From contig NZ_BMUY01000013.1 of NCBI RefSeq assembly GCF_014650435.1, positions 62,001-126,000 on the forward strand: a DNA stretch of 64,000 nucleotides, written 5' to 3'. The notes below the pieces were generated by a model. That model saw only the letters and a program-made list of their open reading frames with translations. It did not search any database and was not told where the DNA came from. Within the stretch, counting starts at the first letter, position 1; each line of letters opens with the position of its first letter. Shown piece after piece: positions 40,474 through 48,659 of the stretch. Source of the stretch: Streptomyces tendae (GTDB taxonomy: Bacteria; Actinomycetota; Actinomycetes; Streptomycetales; Streptomycetaceae). Position numbers and translations under genes: made by a program.

Positions 40474-41604
40474 ATGGCATCCACCGCCTGCATTCCCCCG
40501 GCCGCCGCGCCGGGAGACGCCGCCGGACTCCGCGACCGGGCCCGGGGCGCGCTGCTCGGACTGGCCGTCGGGGACGCCCTCGGGGCACCGGCCGAGAACA
40601 TGAAGCCCTCGGAGATCCGCGCCCGCTGGGGCCGCATCACGGGGTACGTGGCCGACCGGCCCGCCGGTACGGACGACACGGAGTACGCGATCTTCTCCGG
40701 GCTGCTGCTGGCCCGCCACGGCTCCGGGCTCACCCAGGCCCACGTGGAGACGGCGTGGCACGAGTGGATCGCGGACCGGGAGGAGGGCCCGTTCCGGGGC
40801 GCGGGCTTCAGCGAGCGCGGCACCCTGGAGAACCTGCGCCGCGGTCTGGCCGCCCCGATCTCCGCCCAGCACCGGCACGCGTGGAGCGACGGACTGGCCA
40901 TGCGGGCCGCTCCGCACGGCGTGTTCGCGGCCGGGCGCCCCGCCGAGGCGGCCCGGCTGGCGGCGATCGACGGCTCGGTCAGCCACGAGGGCGAGGGCAT
41001 CTACGGCGGCCAGGCGGTGGCGGCGGGCGTCGCGGCGGCGATGGCCGGGGCGTCGACCGTCGCGGTGGCGGCCTCCGCGCTGGCCGCCGTGCCGGACGAC
41101 TCCTGGACGGCGCGCTGTCTGCGCCGCGCGCTGACGGCGGCCCACCGGGGCGAACGCGCGGTGCGCTCCGCGGTGGTCATCGGCGGCTACCCGTGGACCG
41201 ACCTGGCCCCCGAGGCCGTCGCCCTCGCCTTCGGCGCGTACGCGGCGGCCGACGGCGACTTCACGGACTCCGTGCTGACGGCCGTCAACATGGGCCGCGA
41301 CGCCGACACCACGGCCGCGGTGGCCGGCGCCCTGGCCGGGGCGACCCGCGGCGTCGACGCCATCCCCGCCGACTGGGCCAGGGCCATCGGCCCGGCCCGC
41401 GGCACCTGCCTCCCGTCGATGGCCGGCCACCACGTACTGCAGGTCGCGGACCTGCTGACCCGCGCGGCACGTGAAGCACCTCCGGACGCCGGAAATGCCG
41501 AAACCGCCGGGAACACCGGAAGCACCGGGAGCACCGGGAGCACCGGGAAGCCTCCGGGCGAACCGTCCGTCACCGCCCGCGCGGCAGCGCGGGTGGGGCC
41601 GTGA
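40474..41604 (+). CDS. ADP-ribosylglycohydrolase family protein 1
   Basis: The 376-residue protein has the canonical ADP-ribosylglycohydrolase/crystallin J1 fold: GALLGLAVGDALGAP at 25-39, metal-binding GTDDTEYA (TDDT at 66-69), and C-terminal NMGRDADTTAAVAGALAGA supplying the second set of metal ligands. All key acidic residues for the two Mg/Mn ions are present, so it is likely active. The family removes ADP-ribose from proteins, nucleic acids or small molecules. ATG 40474 follows a strong purine tract (GGAGGGAGAGGAGAGG). The C-terminus has a short Gly-Ser-Thr repeat. It is the first gene of a six-gene operon, and its stop overlaps the next start (GTGA). Confidence 0.9.
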   Translation: MASTACIPPAAAPGDAAGLRDRARGALLGLAVGDALGAPAENMKPSEIRARWGRITGYVADRPAGTDDTEYAIFSGLLLARHGSGLTQAHVETAWHEWIADREEGPFRGAGFSERGTLENLRRGLAAPISAQHRHAWSDGLAMRAAPHGVFAAGRPAEAARLAAIDGSVSHEGEGIYGGQAVAAGVAAAMAGASTVAVAASALAAVPDDSWTARCLRRALTAAHRGERAVRSAVVIGGYPWTDLAPEAVALAFGAYAAADGDFTDSVLTAVNMGRDADTTAAVAGALAGATRGVDAIPADWARAIGPARGTCLPSMAGHHVLQVADLLTRAAREAPPDAGNAETAGNTGSTGSTGSTGKPPGEPSVTARAAARVGP

Positions 41605-42878
41605 GCAGGGCTCGCGCCGGGGTCGGGGCGACCGGCACCACGGCGTACGTCGAGGGGCCCGGTGTGCCGGAGGGGGTCGTGTCCAGCGGGAGTGGACAGC
41701 GGCCGGGAGCCGAGCCGGGGACAGCTGCAGCGTTCCCCGCCGTGCCGATGCTGGACCGCATCGAGGGGCTGCTGCTCGGGCTCGCCGCCGGGGACGCCGC
41801 CGGCTGGCCGGCCGCCCGGCACCGTGCCGCCCGCATGCCGGAGTGGACACGTCGGCTCACCCGCGAGCTGGACACCTTCGCCGAGCAGAACGCGACCACC
41901 ACCCTCCCCGTCCCCATCGCGCTGAACCAGCCCCCGGAACCACTGCGCCTCGGCCCCTCGGACGACGCCGAGTGGGCGGCGTTCGCGGCGGAGGCCGTGC
42001 TGCGGGCCGGGGACGACAGCGTGCTCGGGGACCTGAGCCGGGACCGCCGGATGCGGGCCGCGATCGACCTGACCTGGAACGCCGTCGCGAGCGAGGTCGC
42101 CGCGGCGGCCGACCGCGCCCCCGAGGTGGAGTCCGCGGTGCTGCCGCTGCGCGCCCGCATCTCGGTGCGCGCCGGGCTCGGCAACCTCGCCACCGGCCTG
42201 CGTCCGCCCGCCACCGGCCACGACAACCCGCACTACTTCGACGACGCCGCCTGCGTGCGGGCCTGCGTCCTGGCCGTCGCCCACCCCGGCGCCCCGCGCG
42301 ACGCCGCCGACCTCGCCGAGTTCGACGCCCGCTACACCCAGGACGGCGACGGCGTGCACGGCGCGCGGGCCATGGCGGCGGCCCTCGCGTGCGCCCTCGA
42401 CGGTGCCGACGTGGACGCCTGTGTGGCGGCCGCGCTCACCGAACTCCCCGAAGCCACGGAGATCGGCCGCAACGCCCGCCAGGCCCTGGCCCTCGCGGCG
42501 GACACCGAGAGCACCTTCGCCCTGGTCCCGCTCCTCGAGCACCGCATCGTCGACCACGTCTACAGCTACGGCATCGCCGCCGCCGAGACCGTGCCGGTCG
42601 CCCTCGCCCTGGCCACCGCCGCCCGTGGCCGCATCGCGGAGGCGGTACCGGCGGCGGCCTGCCTGTCCCGGGTCGCGGACTCCGCCCCCGCGCTGGCCGG
42701 CGCCCTCACCGGCGCGCTGGGCGGCGGCGCCTCGGTCCCGGCGTCCTGGCGGGACGCCTGCCGCACCCTGCCCGGCTGCGTACTGCCCCGGCTCACCGGC
42801 ACCGACCTGGTCGAACTCGCCGGTCTCCTGCACGCCACACGACCCTCCCCACCGGAAGGACGAGGCACCGCCCCATGA
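41601..42878 (+). CDS. ADP-ribosylglycohydrolase family protein 2 (divergent metal site)
   Basis: The 425-residue protein keeps the N-terminal fold signature IEGLLLGLAAGDAAGWP, but the usual TDDT is replaced by SDDAEW. The C-terminal GRDxDT element is replaced by LSRVADSAPALAGALTGALG, losing two metal ligands. It also has a longer variable N-terminus of ~48 residues and a middle segment (HYFDDAACVRACVLAVAHPG) not seen in paralogue 1. It may bind substrate without canonical hydrolysis or use a modified site. It starts at GTG 41601 inside the stop of gene 1 and ends in an ATGA with gene 3, so it is strictly coupled. Confidence 0.82.
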   Translation: MSRARAGVGATGTTAYVEGPGVPEGVVSSGSGQRPGAEPGTAAAFPAVPMLDRIEGLLLGLAAGDAAGWPAARHRAARMPEWTRRLTRELDTFAEQNATTTLPVPIALNQPPEPLRLGPSDDAEWAAFAAEAVLRAGDDSVLGDLSRDRRMRAAIDLTWNAVASEVAAAADRAPEVESAVLPLRARISVRAGLGNLATGLRPPATGHDNPHYFDDAACVRACVLAVAHPGAPRDAADLAEFDARYTQDGDGVHGARAMAAALACALDGADVDACVAAALTELPEATEIGRNARQALALAADTESTFALVPLLEHRIVDHVYSYGIAAAETVPVALALATAARGRIAEAVPAAACLSRVADSAPALAGALTGALGGGASVPASWRDACRTLPGCVLPRLTGTDLVELAGLLHATRPSPPEGRGTAP

Positions 42879-44056
42879 CTCACCCGACCCCGGCCCACAA
42901 CGGCACCACCGCATCCCTCGACGAGCGCGTCACCGGCGCACTCATCGGCGCGGCCGTCGGCGACGCGCTCGGCGGCCCCGTCGAGGGCTACTCCCCCGAG
43001 CAGATCCTCGAACGCCACGGCGGCCGCGTCCACGGCGTCGTCGGCCCCTGGAACGGCGACGACTGGCGCACCGCCCGTCCCCTGGCCCCGTACCACAAGG
43101 GCGACGGCCACGTCACCGACGACACCCTGATGACGCACGCGCTGGTGCGGGTCTACGGCACGGTCCGCGACCATCTCGACGCGTACGCGATCGCCGAGCA
43201 CCTGGTCCCGGACCTGATCAGCAACCCGCGCTGGATCCCGGAGCTGGAAACCGAGGCGCTCCCGCTCCAGCGGATCTTCCTCGCCGAGAAGTGGCTGGTC
43301 GCGCGGCTCCACTACGGCCACATGGACCCGCGCGAGGCCGGCACCGGCAACATCGTCAACTGCGGGGCCGCGATGTACATGGCACCGGTCGGCCTGGTCA
43401 ACGCGGCGAACCCCGCGGCCGCCTACGCGGAGGCCCTGGACGTCGCGGGCGCGCACCAGTCGTCGTACGGCCGGGAGGCGGCCGGCGTCCTCGCGGCGGC
43501 GGTGGCCGCGGCCTGCGTGCCGGGCGCGACCCCGGAGTCGGTGGTCGCTGCCGCGCTGTCCCTGGCCAAGGACGGCACCCGGGCCGCGATCGAGGCGGTG
43601 TGCGAGGTGGCCGCACGCCACTCGGACTTCGAGTCGGCGCTGGCGCCGCTGCGCGCGGCGGTGGCCCCGTACGACACGGTGGGCCCCGACTACCGCGCCC
43701 CTTCGCTGGGCGCCCGCCGCCCCTCTCGCCTGCACGCGATCGAGGAGCTGCCCGTCGCCCTCGGCATGCTGCTCGTCTCCGGCGGCGACTTCCGGCACGC
43801 GGTCCTCGGCGCCGTCAACTACGGCCGCGACTGCGACTCCATCGCCACGATGGCGGGCGCCCTGGCCGGAGCACTCGGATCGCCGGTCCCCGAGGACTGG
43901 GCGAAGACCGTCGCGGAGGCGAGCCGCCTGGACCTGTGGGAACCGGCGGCGACGCTCACCAAGGTCGCACGGGAGGTCTTCGAGCGTGACGTACGGCGCC
44001 GCCGCGCCCACGAGGCTGCCTTCGCCGCGATCGGGGGCACGGGATGCTCCGGCTGA
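42875..44056 (+). CDS. ADP-ribosylglycohydrolase family protein 3
   Basis: The 393-residue protein has intact fold motifs GALIGAAVGDALGGP (21-35), GHVTDDTLM with TDDT at 81-84, and C-terminal NYGRDCDSIATMAGALAGAL. A dinuclear metal site is therefore expected and the enzyme is probably active. Compared with paralogue 1 it has an insertion between the first two motifs (GPWNGDDWRTARPLAPYHKG) and a longer middle part, so a different substrate is likely. ATG 42875 overlaps the previous stop (ATGA). Its 3' end overlaps gene 4 by 13 nt. Confidence 0.9.
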   Translation: MTHPTPAHNGTTASLDERVTGALIGAAVGDALGGPVEGYSPEQILERHGGRVHGVVGPWNGDDWRTARPLAPYHKGDGHVTDDTLMTHALVRVYGTVRDHLDAYAIAEHLVPDLISNPRWIPELETEALPLQRIFLAEKWLVARLHYGHMDPREAGTGNIVNCGAAMYMAPVGLVNAANPAAAYAEALDVAGAHQSSYGREAAGVLAAAVAAACVPGATPESVVAAALSLAKDGTRAAIEAVCEVAARHSDFESALAPLRAAVAPYDTVGPDYRAPSLGARRPSRLHAIEELPVALGMLLVSGGDFRHAVLGAVNYGRDCDSIATMAGALAGALGSPVPEDWAKTVAEASRLDLWEPAATLTKVAREVFERDVRRRRAHEAAFAAIGGTGCSG

Positions 44057-45423
44057 CCTGGGTCCAGCCCGAGGACCTGGTCGGCCACGAGCTGCGCCAG
44101 GCACGGCTCGACGGCCGCGACGCGTCGGCGGTCGCGGCCCGCTGGCGCGCGGCGGGCGGCGGCGAGGCACCACCCCGGGCGGGCGCCTCCGACCGACCCG
44201 CCTCTCCCGACCTCCGCGCCCTGGCCGAGGAGCTCCTGGACGAACTGGCCCGCCTGCCCAGTCCCATGGCGGACGCCGAGCCGACGGACCTCGACCGGAT
44301 CAGGGCGCTGTGCCCCGACTGGCCGGCCCCGCGCCCGGCCGCGTCCGTGTCCCCCTCCCGTCTGGAGGCCGCCTGGCTCGGCCGCGCCGTCGGGTGCCTC
44401 CTGGGCAAGCCCGTCGAGAAGCTGCCCCTGTCCGGCATCCGCCGCCTGGGCCGGGCCGCCGGCAACTGGCCCCCGACCGCGTACTTCACCGCCCGGGGCG
44501 TCCCGCGCGAGCTGCTCACCGCGTATCCCTGGAACCGCCGTTCCGCGCCCACCTCCCTCGCCGAGAACATCGACGGCATGCCGGAGGACGACGACCTCAA
44601 CTACCCGCTCCTGGGCCTGAAGCTCCTCCAGCGCCACGGCAGGGACTTCGCCACGGCCGATGTGGCCCGGGTCTGGCTGGACGAACTTCCGGCCGGTCGC
44701 ACCTTCACCGCCGAGCGCGTCGCCTACCGCAACCTCCTGACCGGCATCGAGCCTCCGGACACCGCCCGCCACCGCAACCCGTTCCGCGAGTGGATCGGCG
44801 CCCTGATCCGCGCCGACGTGCACGGCTGGACCAACCCGGGCGACCCGGGCGCCGCCGCCGAGCAGGCGCACCGCGACGCGACCCTCAGCCACACGGCGGG
44901 CGGCGTCCACGCGGCGATGTTCGCGGCGGCCGTCATCGCCACCGCCGCCCCCGTCGACGCACCCGACGTCCACGCCTGTCTGCGCACCGGTCTCGCGGTC
45001 GTGCCGCCCGGTTCCCGCCTCGCCCGTGCCGTCCGCCACGCCGTGCGGCTCGCGGGCGCGCACACCGACTTCGACACCGTCGTGGACGAGCTGCACGCCG
45101 TGCACTCCCCCGCCCACCACTGGGTGCACGCCGTCCCCAACACCGCCCTGATCGCCGCCGCGCTCACCCACGCGGACGGCGACTTCACCGGCTCGGTCTC
45201 GCGTGTCGTGTCGGGCGGCTGGGACACCGACTCCAACGGCGCCACCGTCGGCAGCGTCGCCGGACTGCTCGCCGGTGCCCCCGCCGCGCTGCCCGCGCAC
45301 TGGACGGCCCCGCTGAAGAACCGCCTGGCCACCTCCGTCGGCGACTTCGACGGCACCGGCTTCGACACCCTCGCCCACCTCACCCACCGGGAGGCCACCC
45401 GCCCATGCCCGAGCCCGCCGTGA
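44044..45423 (+). CDS. ADP-ribosylglycohydrolase family protein 4 (long, divergent)
   Basis: The 459-residue protein has an N-terminal ~105-residue extension (WVQPEDLVGHELRQARLDGR and a Pro/Ala linker), then the family start LEAAWLGRAVGCLLGKPVEK. The first metal motif is PEDDDLNYPLL rather than TDDT. The C-terminal motif SGGWDTDSNGATVGSVAGLL is intact, so part of the metal site survives. It overlaps gene 3 by 13 nt at its start and the CoA-transferase gene by 19 nt at its end. The split pattern of conserved motifs suggests a distinct activity or a heteromeric complex with the other paralogues; that is inference. Confidence 0.85.
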   Translation: MLRLTWVQPEDLVGHELRQARLDGRDASAVAARWRAAGGGEAPPRAGASDRPASPDLRALAEELLDELARLPSPMADAEPTDLDRIRALCPDWPAPRPAASVSPSRLEAAWLGRAVGCLLGKPVEKLPLSGIRRLGRAAGNWPPTAYFTARGVPRELLTAYPWNRRSAPTSLAENIDGMPEDDDLNYPLLGLKLLQRHGRDFATADVARVWLDELPAGRTFTAERVAYRNLLTGIEPPDTARHRNPFREWIGALIRADVHGWTNPGDPGAAAEQAHRDATLSHTAGGVHAAMFAAAVIATAAPVDAPDVHACLRTGLAVVPPGSRLARAVRHAVRLAGAHTDFDTVVDELHAVHSPAHHWVHAVPNTALIAAALTHADGDFTGSVSRVVSGGWDTDSNGATVGSVAGLLAGAPAALPAHWTAPLKNRLATSVGDFDGTGFDTLAHLTHREATRPCPSPP

Positions 45424-46655
45424 CCTCTGCCCCTGCCGCCTCCTCCGCCCGCTCCTCCTCCGCCTCCGCCCCGGCGCCGCTCACCGGTCTGCGCGTCCTC
45501 GACCTCGCCACCCTCTTCGCGGGACCGCTCGCCGCCACCATGCTCGGCGACTTCGGCGCCGAGGTGATCAAGGTCGAGCACCCCACCCGGCCCGACCCCT
45601 CCCGGGGACACGGTCCCTCGAAGGACGGCGTGGCTCTGTGGTGGAAGCTGCTGGGCCGCAACAAGCGCACGATCACGCTGGACCTGTCGAAACCCGCCGG
45701 GCGCACCACCCTGCTCCGGCTCGCCGCCACCGCCGACGTGGTCGTCGAGAACTTCCGGCCGGGCACCCTGGAGAAGTGGGACCTGGGCTGGGACGAGCTG
45801 TCCGCCGTCAATCCGCGCCTGGTCCTCACCCGGGTCACCGGCTTCGGCCAGTTCGGCCCCTACGCCCGCCGTCCCGGCTTCGGCACCCTCGCCGAGGCCA
45901 TGAGCGGCTTCGCCGCCATGACCGGCGAGCCCGACGCGCCGCCGACGCTGCCGCCGTTCGGCCTCGCCGACTCGATCGCCGCGCTGGCGACTGCGTACGC
46001 CGTGATGACGGCGCTGGCCGCCCGGGAGCGCACCGGCGAGGGCCAGGTCGTCGACATGGCGATCATCGAGCCGATCCTGACCGTGCTCGGCCCGCAGCCC
46101 CTCTGGTACGACCAGCTCGGCCACGTCCAGCCGCGCACCGGCAACCGCTCGCAGAACAACGCCCCGCGCAACACCTACCGCACCGCCGACGGCACCTGGG
46201 TCGCCGTCTCCACCTCGGCGCAGTCGGTCGCCGAGCGGGTGATGCGGCTGGTGGGCCGCCCGGAGCTGATCGACGAGCCCTGGTTCGCGACCGGCGCCGA
46301 CCGGGCCCGGCACACCGACGTGCTGGACGCGGCGGTCGGCGACTGGATAGCCCGGCACACCCGCGCCGACGTGCTCGCGGCGTTCGAGAAGGCCGAGGCG
46401 GCCATCGCGCCGGTCCAGGACGTGCGGGACGTGATGGCCGACCCGCAGTACCAGGCCCTCGACACCGTCACCACGGTCGACGATCCGGAGCTGGGTCCGC
46501 TGCGCATGCAGAACGTCCTCTTCCGGCTCTCCGCCACCCCGGGCGCGATCCGCTGGGCGGGCCGCCCGCACGGCGCCGACACCGAGGAGGTGCTGACCGG
46601 GCTGGGGCTCACCCCGGCGGACGTGAAGGAGCTGCGCGAGGAGGGAGTCGTATGA
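45405..46655 (+). CDS. Class III (CaiB/BaiF/Frc family) CoA-transferase
   Basis: The 416-residue protein has the class III CoA-transferase signature: LTGLRVLDLATLFAGPLAAT, LGDFGAEVIKVEHPTRPDPS, DLSKPAGRTTLLRLAATADV, VVENFRPGTLEKWDLGWDEL, and MTGEPDAPPTLPPFGLADSI in the small domain. Such enzymes move CoA between carboxylic acids by an Asp-linked mixed-anhydride mechanism. The candidate aspartate here is in PFGLADS. ATG 45405 lies within the end of the previous gene. Placement directly before a CitE-like lyase points to activation of a carboxylic acid followed by C-C cleavage of its CoA thioester. The substrate is not predictable. Confidence 0.9.
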   Translation: MPEPAVTSAPAASSARSSSASAPAPLTGLRVLDLATLFAGPLAATMLGDFGAEVIKVEHPTRPDPSRGHGPSKDGVALWWKLLGRNKRTITLDLSKPAGRTTLLRLAATADVVVENFRPGTLEKWDLGWDELSAVNPRLVLTRVTGFGQFGPYARRPGFGTLAEAMSGFAAMTGEPDAPPTLPPFGLADSIAALATAYAVMTALAARERTGEGQVVDMAIIEPILTVLGPQPLWYDQLGHVQPRTGNRSQNNAPRNTYRTADGTWVAVSTSAQSVAERVMRLVGRPELIDEPWFATGADRARHTDVLDAAVGDWIARHTRADVLAAFEKAEAAIAPVQDVRDVMADPQYQALDTVTTVDDPELGPLRMQNVLFRLSATPGAIRWAGRPHGADTEEVLTGLGLTPADVKELREEGVV

Positions 46656-47476
46656 CCGCACCGCCGCTGACCTGGCTGTACGCCCCCGGGGACCGGCCCC
46701 GGGTGGTCGCCAAGGCGCTGGCCGCCGGGGCCGACGTGGTGGTGGTCGACCTGGAGGACGCGGTCGCCGCCGACCGCAAGGAGTACGCCCGTGACGCCAC
46801 GGCCGAGCTGCTGGGCGAGCCGCAGCCGGTGCCGGTGCACGTCCGCGTCAACGCCCTGGACGGTCCGCTCGCCGCCGACGACCTGGCGGCGCTGGCCGCG
46901 CTGCCGGGCCTGTCCGGGCTGCGGCTGCCCAAGATCACGTCGCCGGAGCAGATCACCGGCGTCGCCGCGGCCACCGGCGGGCCCCCGCTGTACGCCCTGC
47001 TGGAGACGGCCCTGGGGGTGGAGCGGGCGTACCGGATCGCCGCCGCCCACCCGGCGCTGCGCGGGATCGCCCTCGGTGAGACGGACCTGAGGGCCGACCT
47101 GGGCGTGCGCGGGGACACCGGCCTGGACTGGTCGCGCTCGCGCGTGGTCGTGGCCGCACGGGCGGCGGGGCTCGCGCCGCCGTCGCAGACGGTGCACCCG
47201 GACACCCGGGACCTGGAGGGTCTGGCGGCGTCCTGCTCCCACGGCCGCGCCCTGGGCTTCCTGGGGCGGGCCGCGATCCACCCCCGCCAGCTGCCGATCA
47301 TCGAGCGGGCGTATCTGCCGACCGAGCGGGAGCTGGAGGAGGCGGAGACGATCGTGAAGGCGGCCACGATCCAGCCGGGCGCGCAGGCGCTGCCGGACGG
47401 CCGGTTCATCGACGCGGCGGTGGTGGCGACGGCCCGGCGCACCCTGTCGCTGGCCCGGCGGCCGGCCCTGTCCTGA
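46652..47476 (+). CDS. CitE/HpcH-family CoA-ester lyase
   Basis: The 274-residue TIM-barrel protein belongs to the HpcH/HpaI/CitE family. The N-terminal WLYAPGDRPRVVAKALAAGA and VVVVDLEDAVAADRKEYARD give the conserved Asp/Glu. LRLPKITSPEQI, YALLETALGVERAYRIAA (metal-binding Glu), LGETDLRADLGV (metal-binding Asp) and GRAAIHPRQLPII complete the active site. Family members cleave citramalyl-, malyl- or citryl-CoA type thioesters, or act as thioesterases, with Mg2+. It starts in an ATGA overlap after GAGGAGGGAG. It is the last gene of the operon, followed by a strong terminator. Confidence 0.9.
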   Translation: MTAPPLTWLYAPGDRPRVVAKALAAGADVVVVDLEDAVAADRKEYARDATAELLGEPQPVPVHVRVNALDGPLAADDLAALAALPGLSGLRLPKITSPEQITGVAAATGGPPLYALLETALGVERAYRIAAAHPALRGIALGETDLRADLGVRGDTGLDWSRSRVVVAARAAGLAPPSQTVHPDTRDLEGLAASCSHGRALGFLGRAAIHPRQLPIIERAYLPTERELEEAETIVKAATIQPGAQALPDGRFIDAAVVATARRTLSLARRPALS

Positions 47477-47493
47477 GCCCCGGCCCCGGCATA

Positions 47494-47531
47494 CGCCGAG
47501 GGCGCCCGGAGAGTCCCGGGCGCCCTCGGCG
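47494..47531. terminator. Strong bidirectional terminator between the CitE-like gene and lgt
   Basis: A perfect 16-bp inverted repeat (47494-47509 with 47516-47531) with a 6-nt loop lies between the convergent lyase (plus) and lgt (minus). It is one of the strongest hairpins in the window. Confidence 0.85.
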
Positions 47532-47551
47532 GCGTAGCTTGCGGGCCGGGG

Positions 47552-48583
47552 TCAGCCCTTCTTGGCGGAGTCGGCGCCGTTCGTCACGCCCTCGGCGTCC
47601 TTCGCGTCGTCCGCGGCATCCGCTTCGTCCGCGCCCGACGGGTCCTCCGGGGCCGCGGTGGCGCCGGAGGCATCGCTCTTCTCCGCGGCGTCCGCGTCGT
47701 TCTCGCTGTCCTTGACGTCCTTGGCATCCTTGTCCGCCGCGGACCCGGTGTCACCGGCGGCGGACTCCGCGCCCGGCTCCACCACGGCCTCCCGGCCCGG
47801 CCGCATCCGTGCCGAGAGCACGATGTACAGCACGGCGAGCAGGAACACGAAGAGCGCCGTCCAGTTGTTCAGGCGCAGGCCCAGGATGTGGTGGGCGTCG
47901 TCGACGCGCATGTACTCGATCCAGAACCGGCCCGCGCAGTACGCCGCCACGTACAGGGCGAAGGCGCGCCCGTGGCCGAGCTTGAAGCGGCGGTCGGCCC
48001 AGATGACGAGCAGCGCGACACCGATGCACCACAGCGACTCGTACAGGAACGTCGGGTGGTAGGTGCCCGGCACCCGTCCGTCCGCCGTCGAGGTGATCTC
48101 CACGGCCCACGGCAGGTCGGTCGCCCTGCCGTACAGCTCCTGGTTGAACCAGTTGCCCCAGCGGCCGATGGCCTGCGCGAGGGCGATACCGGGGGCGACG
48201 GCGTCGGCGTACGCGGGCATCGGGACGCCCCGGCGGCGGGCACCGATCCAGGCGCCCACCGCACCGAACGCGATCGCGCCCCAGATGCCGAGTCCGCCCT
48301 CCCAGATCTTGAAGGCGTCGACCCAGTCACGGCCCTCGCTGAAGTACAGCTGGTAGTCCGTGATCACGTGGTAGAGGCGCCCGCCGATCAGGCCGAAGGG
48401 AACGGCCCAGACCGCGATGTCGGCCACCGTGCCCGGCCGCCCGCCCCGGGCGATCCAGCGCCGGTTGCCGAGCCAGACGGCAACGAAGACGCCGATGATG
48501 ATGCAGAACGCGTAGCCGCGCAGCGGGATGGGACCGAGGTGCAGCACCCCGCGCGACGGGCTGGGAATGAAGGCAAGTTCCAT
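47552..48583 (-). CDS. lgt: Prolipoprotein diacylglyceryl transferase with acidic C-terminal tail
   Basis: The 343-residue integral membrane enzyme transfers diacylglycerol from phosphatidylglycerol to the lipobox Cys of prelipoproteins. It has about seven helices. RGYAFCIIIGVFVAVWLGNR, FGLIGGRLYHVITDYQLY and the Lgt signature GRWGNWFNQELYGR, then YHPTFLYESLW, are all present. The core ends near residue 265; the last ~80 residues are Asp/Glu/Ala/Ser-rich and probably disordered in the cytosol. It follows a DsbA-like gene and the trp genes on the same strand, so it may be the distal gene of that transcript. Some Streptomyces carry two lgt copies. Confidence 0.95.
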   Translation of the reverse strand: MELAFIPSPSRGVLHLGPIPLRGYAFCIIIGVFVAVWLGNRRWIARGGRPGTVADIAVWAVPFGLIGGRLYHVITDYQLYFSEGRDWVDAFKIWEGGLGIWGAIAFGAVGAWIGARRRGVPMPAYADAVAPGIALAQAIGRWGNWFNQELYGRATDLPWAVEITSTADGRVPGTYHPTFLYESLWCIGVALLVIWADRRFKLGHGRAFALYVAAYCAGRFWIEYMRVDDAHHILGLRLNNWTALFVFLLAVLYIVLSARMRPGREAVVEPGAESAAGDTGSAADKDAKDVKDSENDADAAEKSDASGATAAPEDPSGADEADAADDAKDAEGVTNGADSAKKG

Positions 48584-48659
48584 GGCAGGGTCGACGCTAC
48601 CGTGTCGGACCGGACACGCGGCGGGCAGCCCGGCTACGGGTCCGTAACGAGCGGGCGCG

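Noticed and set aside
41514..41550. Short tandem repeat GGAAGCACCGGGAGCACC in the first ADP-ribosylglycohydrolase gene
   Set aside because: A simple in-frame Gly-Ser-Thr repeat in a disordered C-terminal tail. Not a CRISPR or regulatory repeat.
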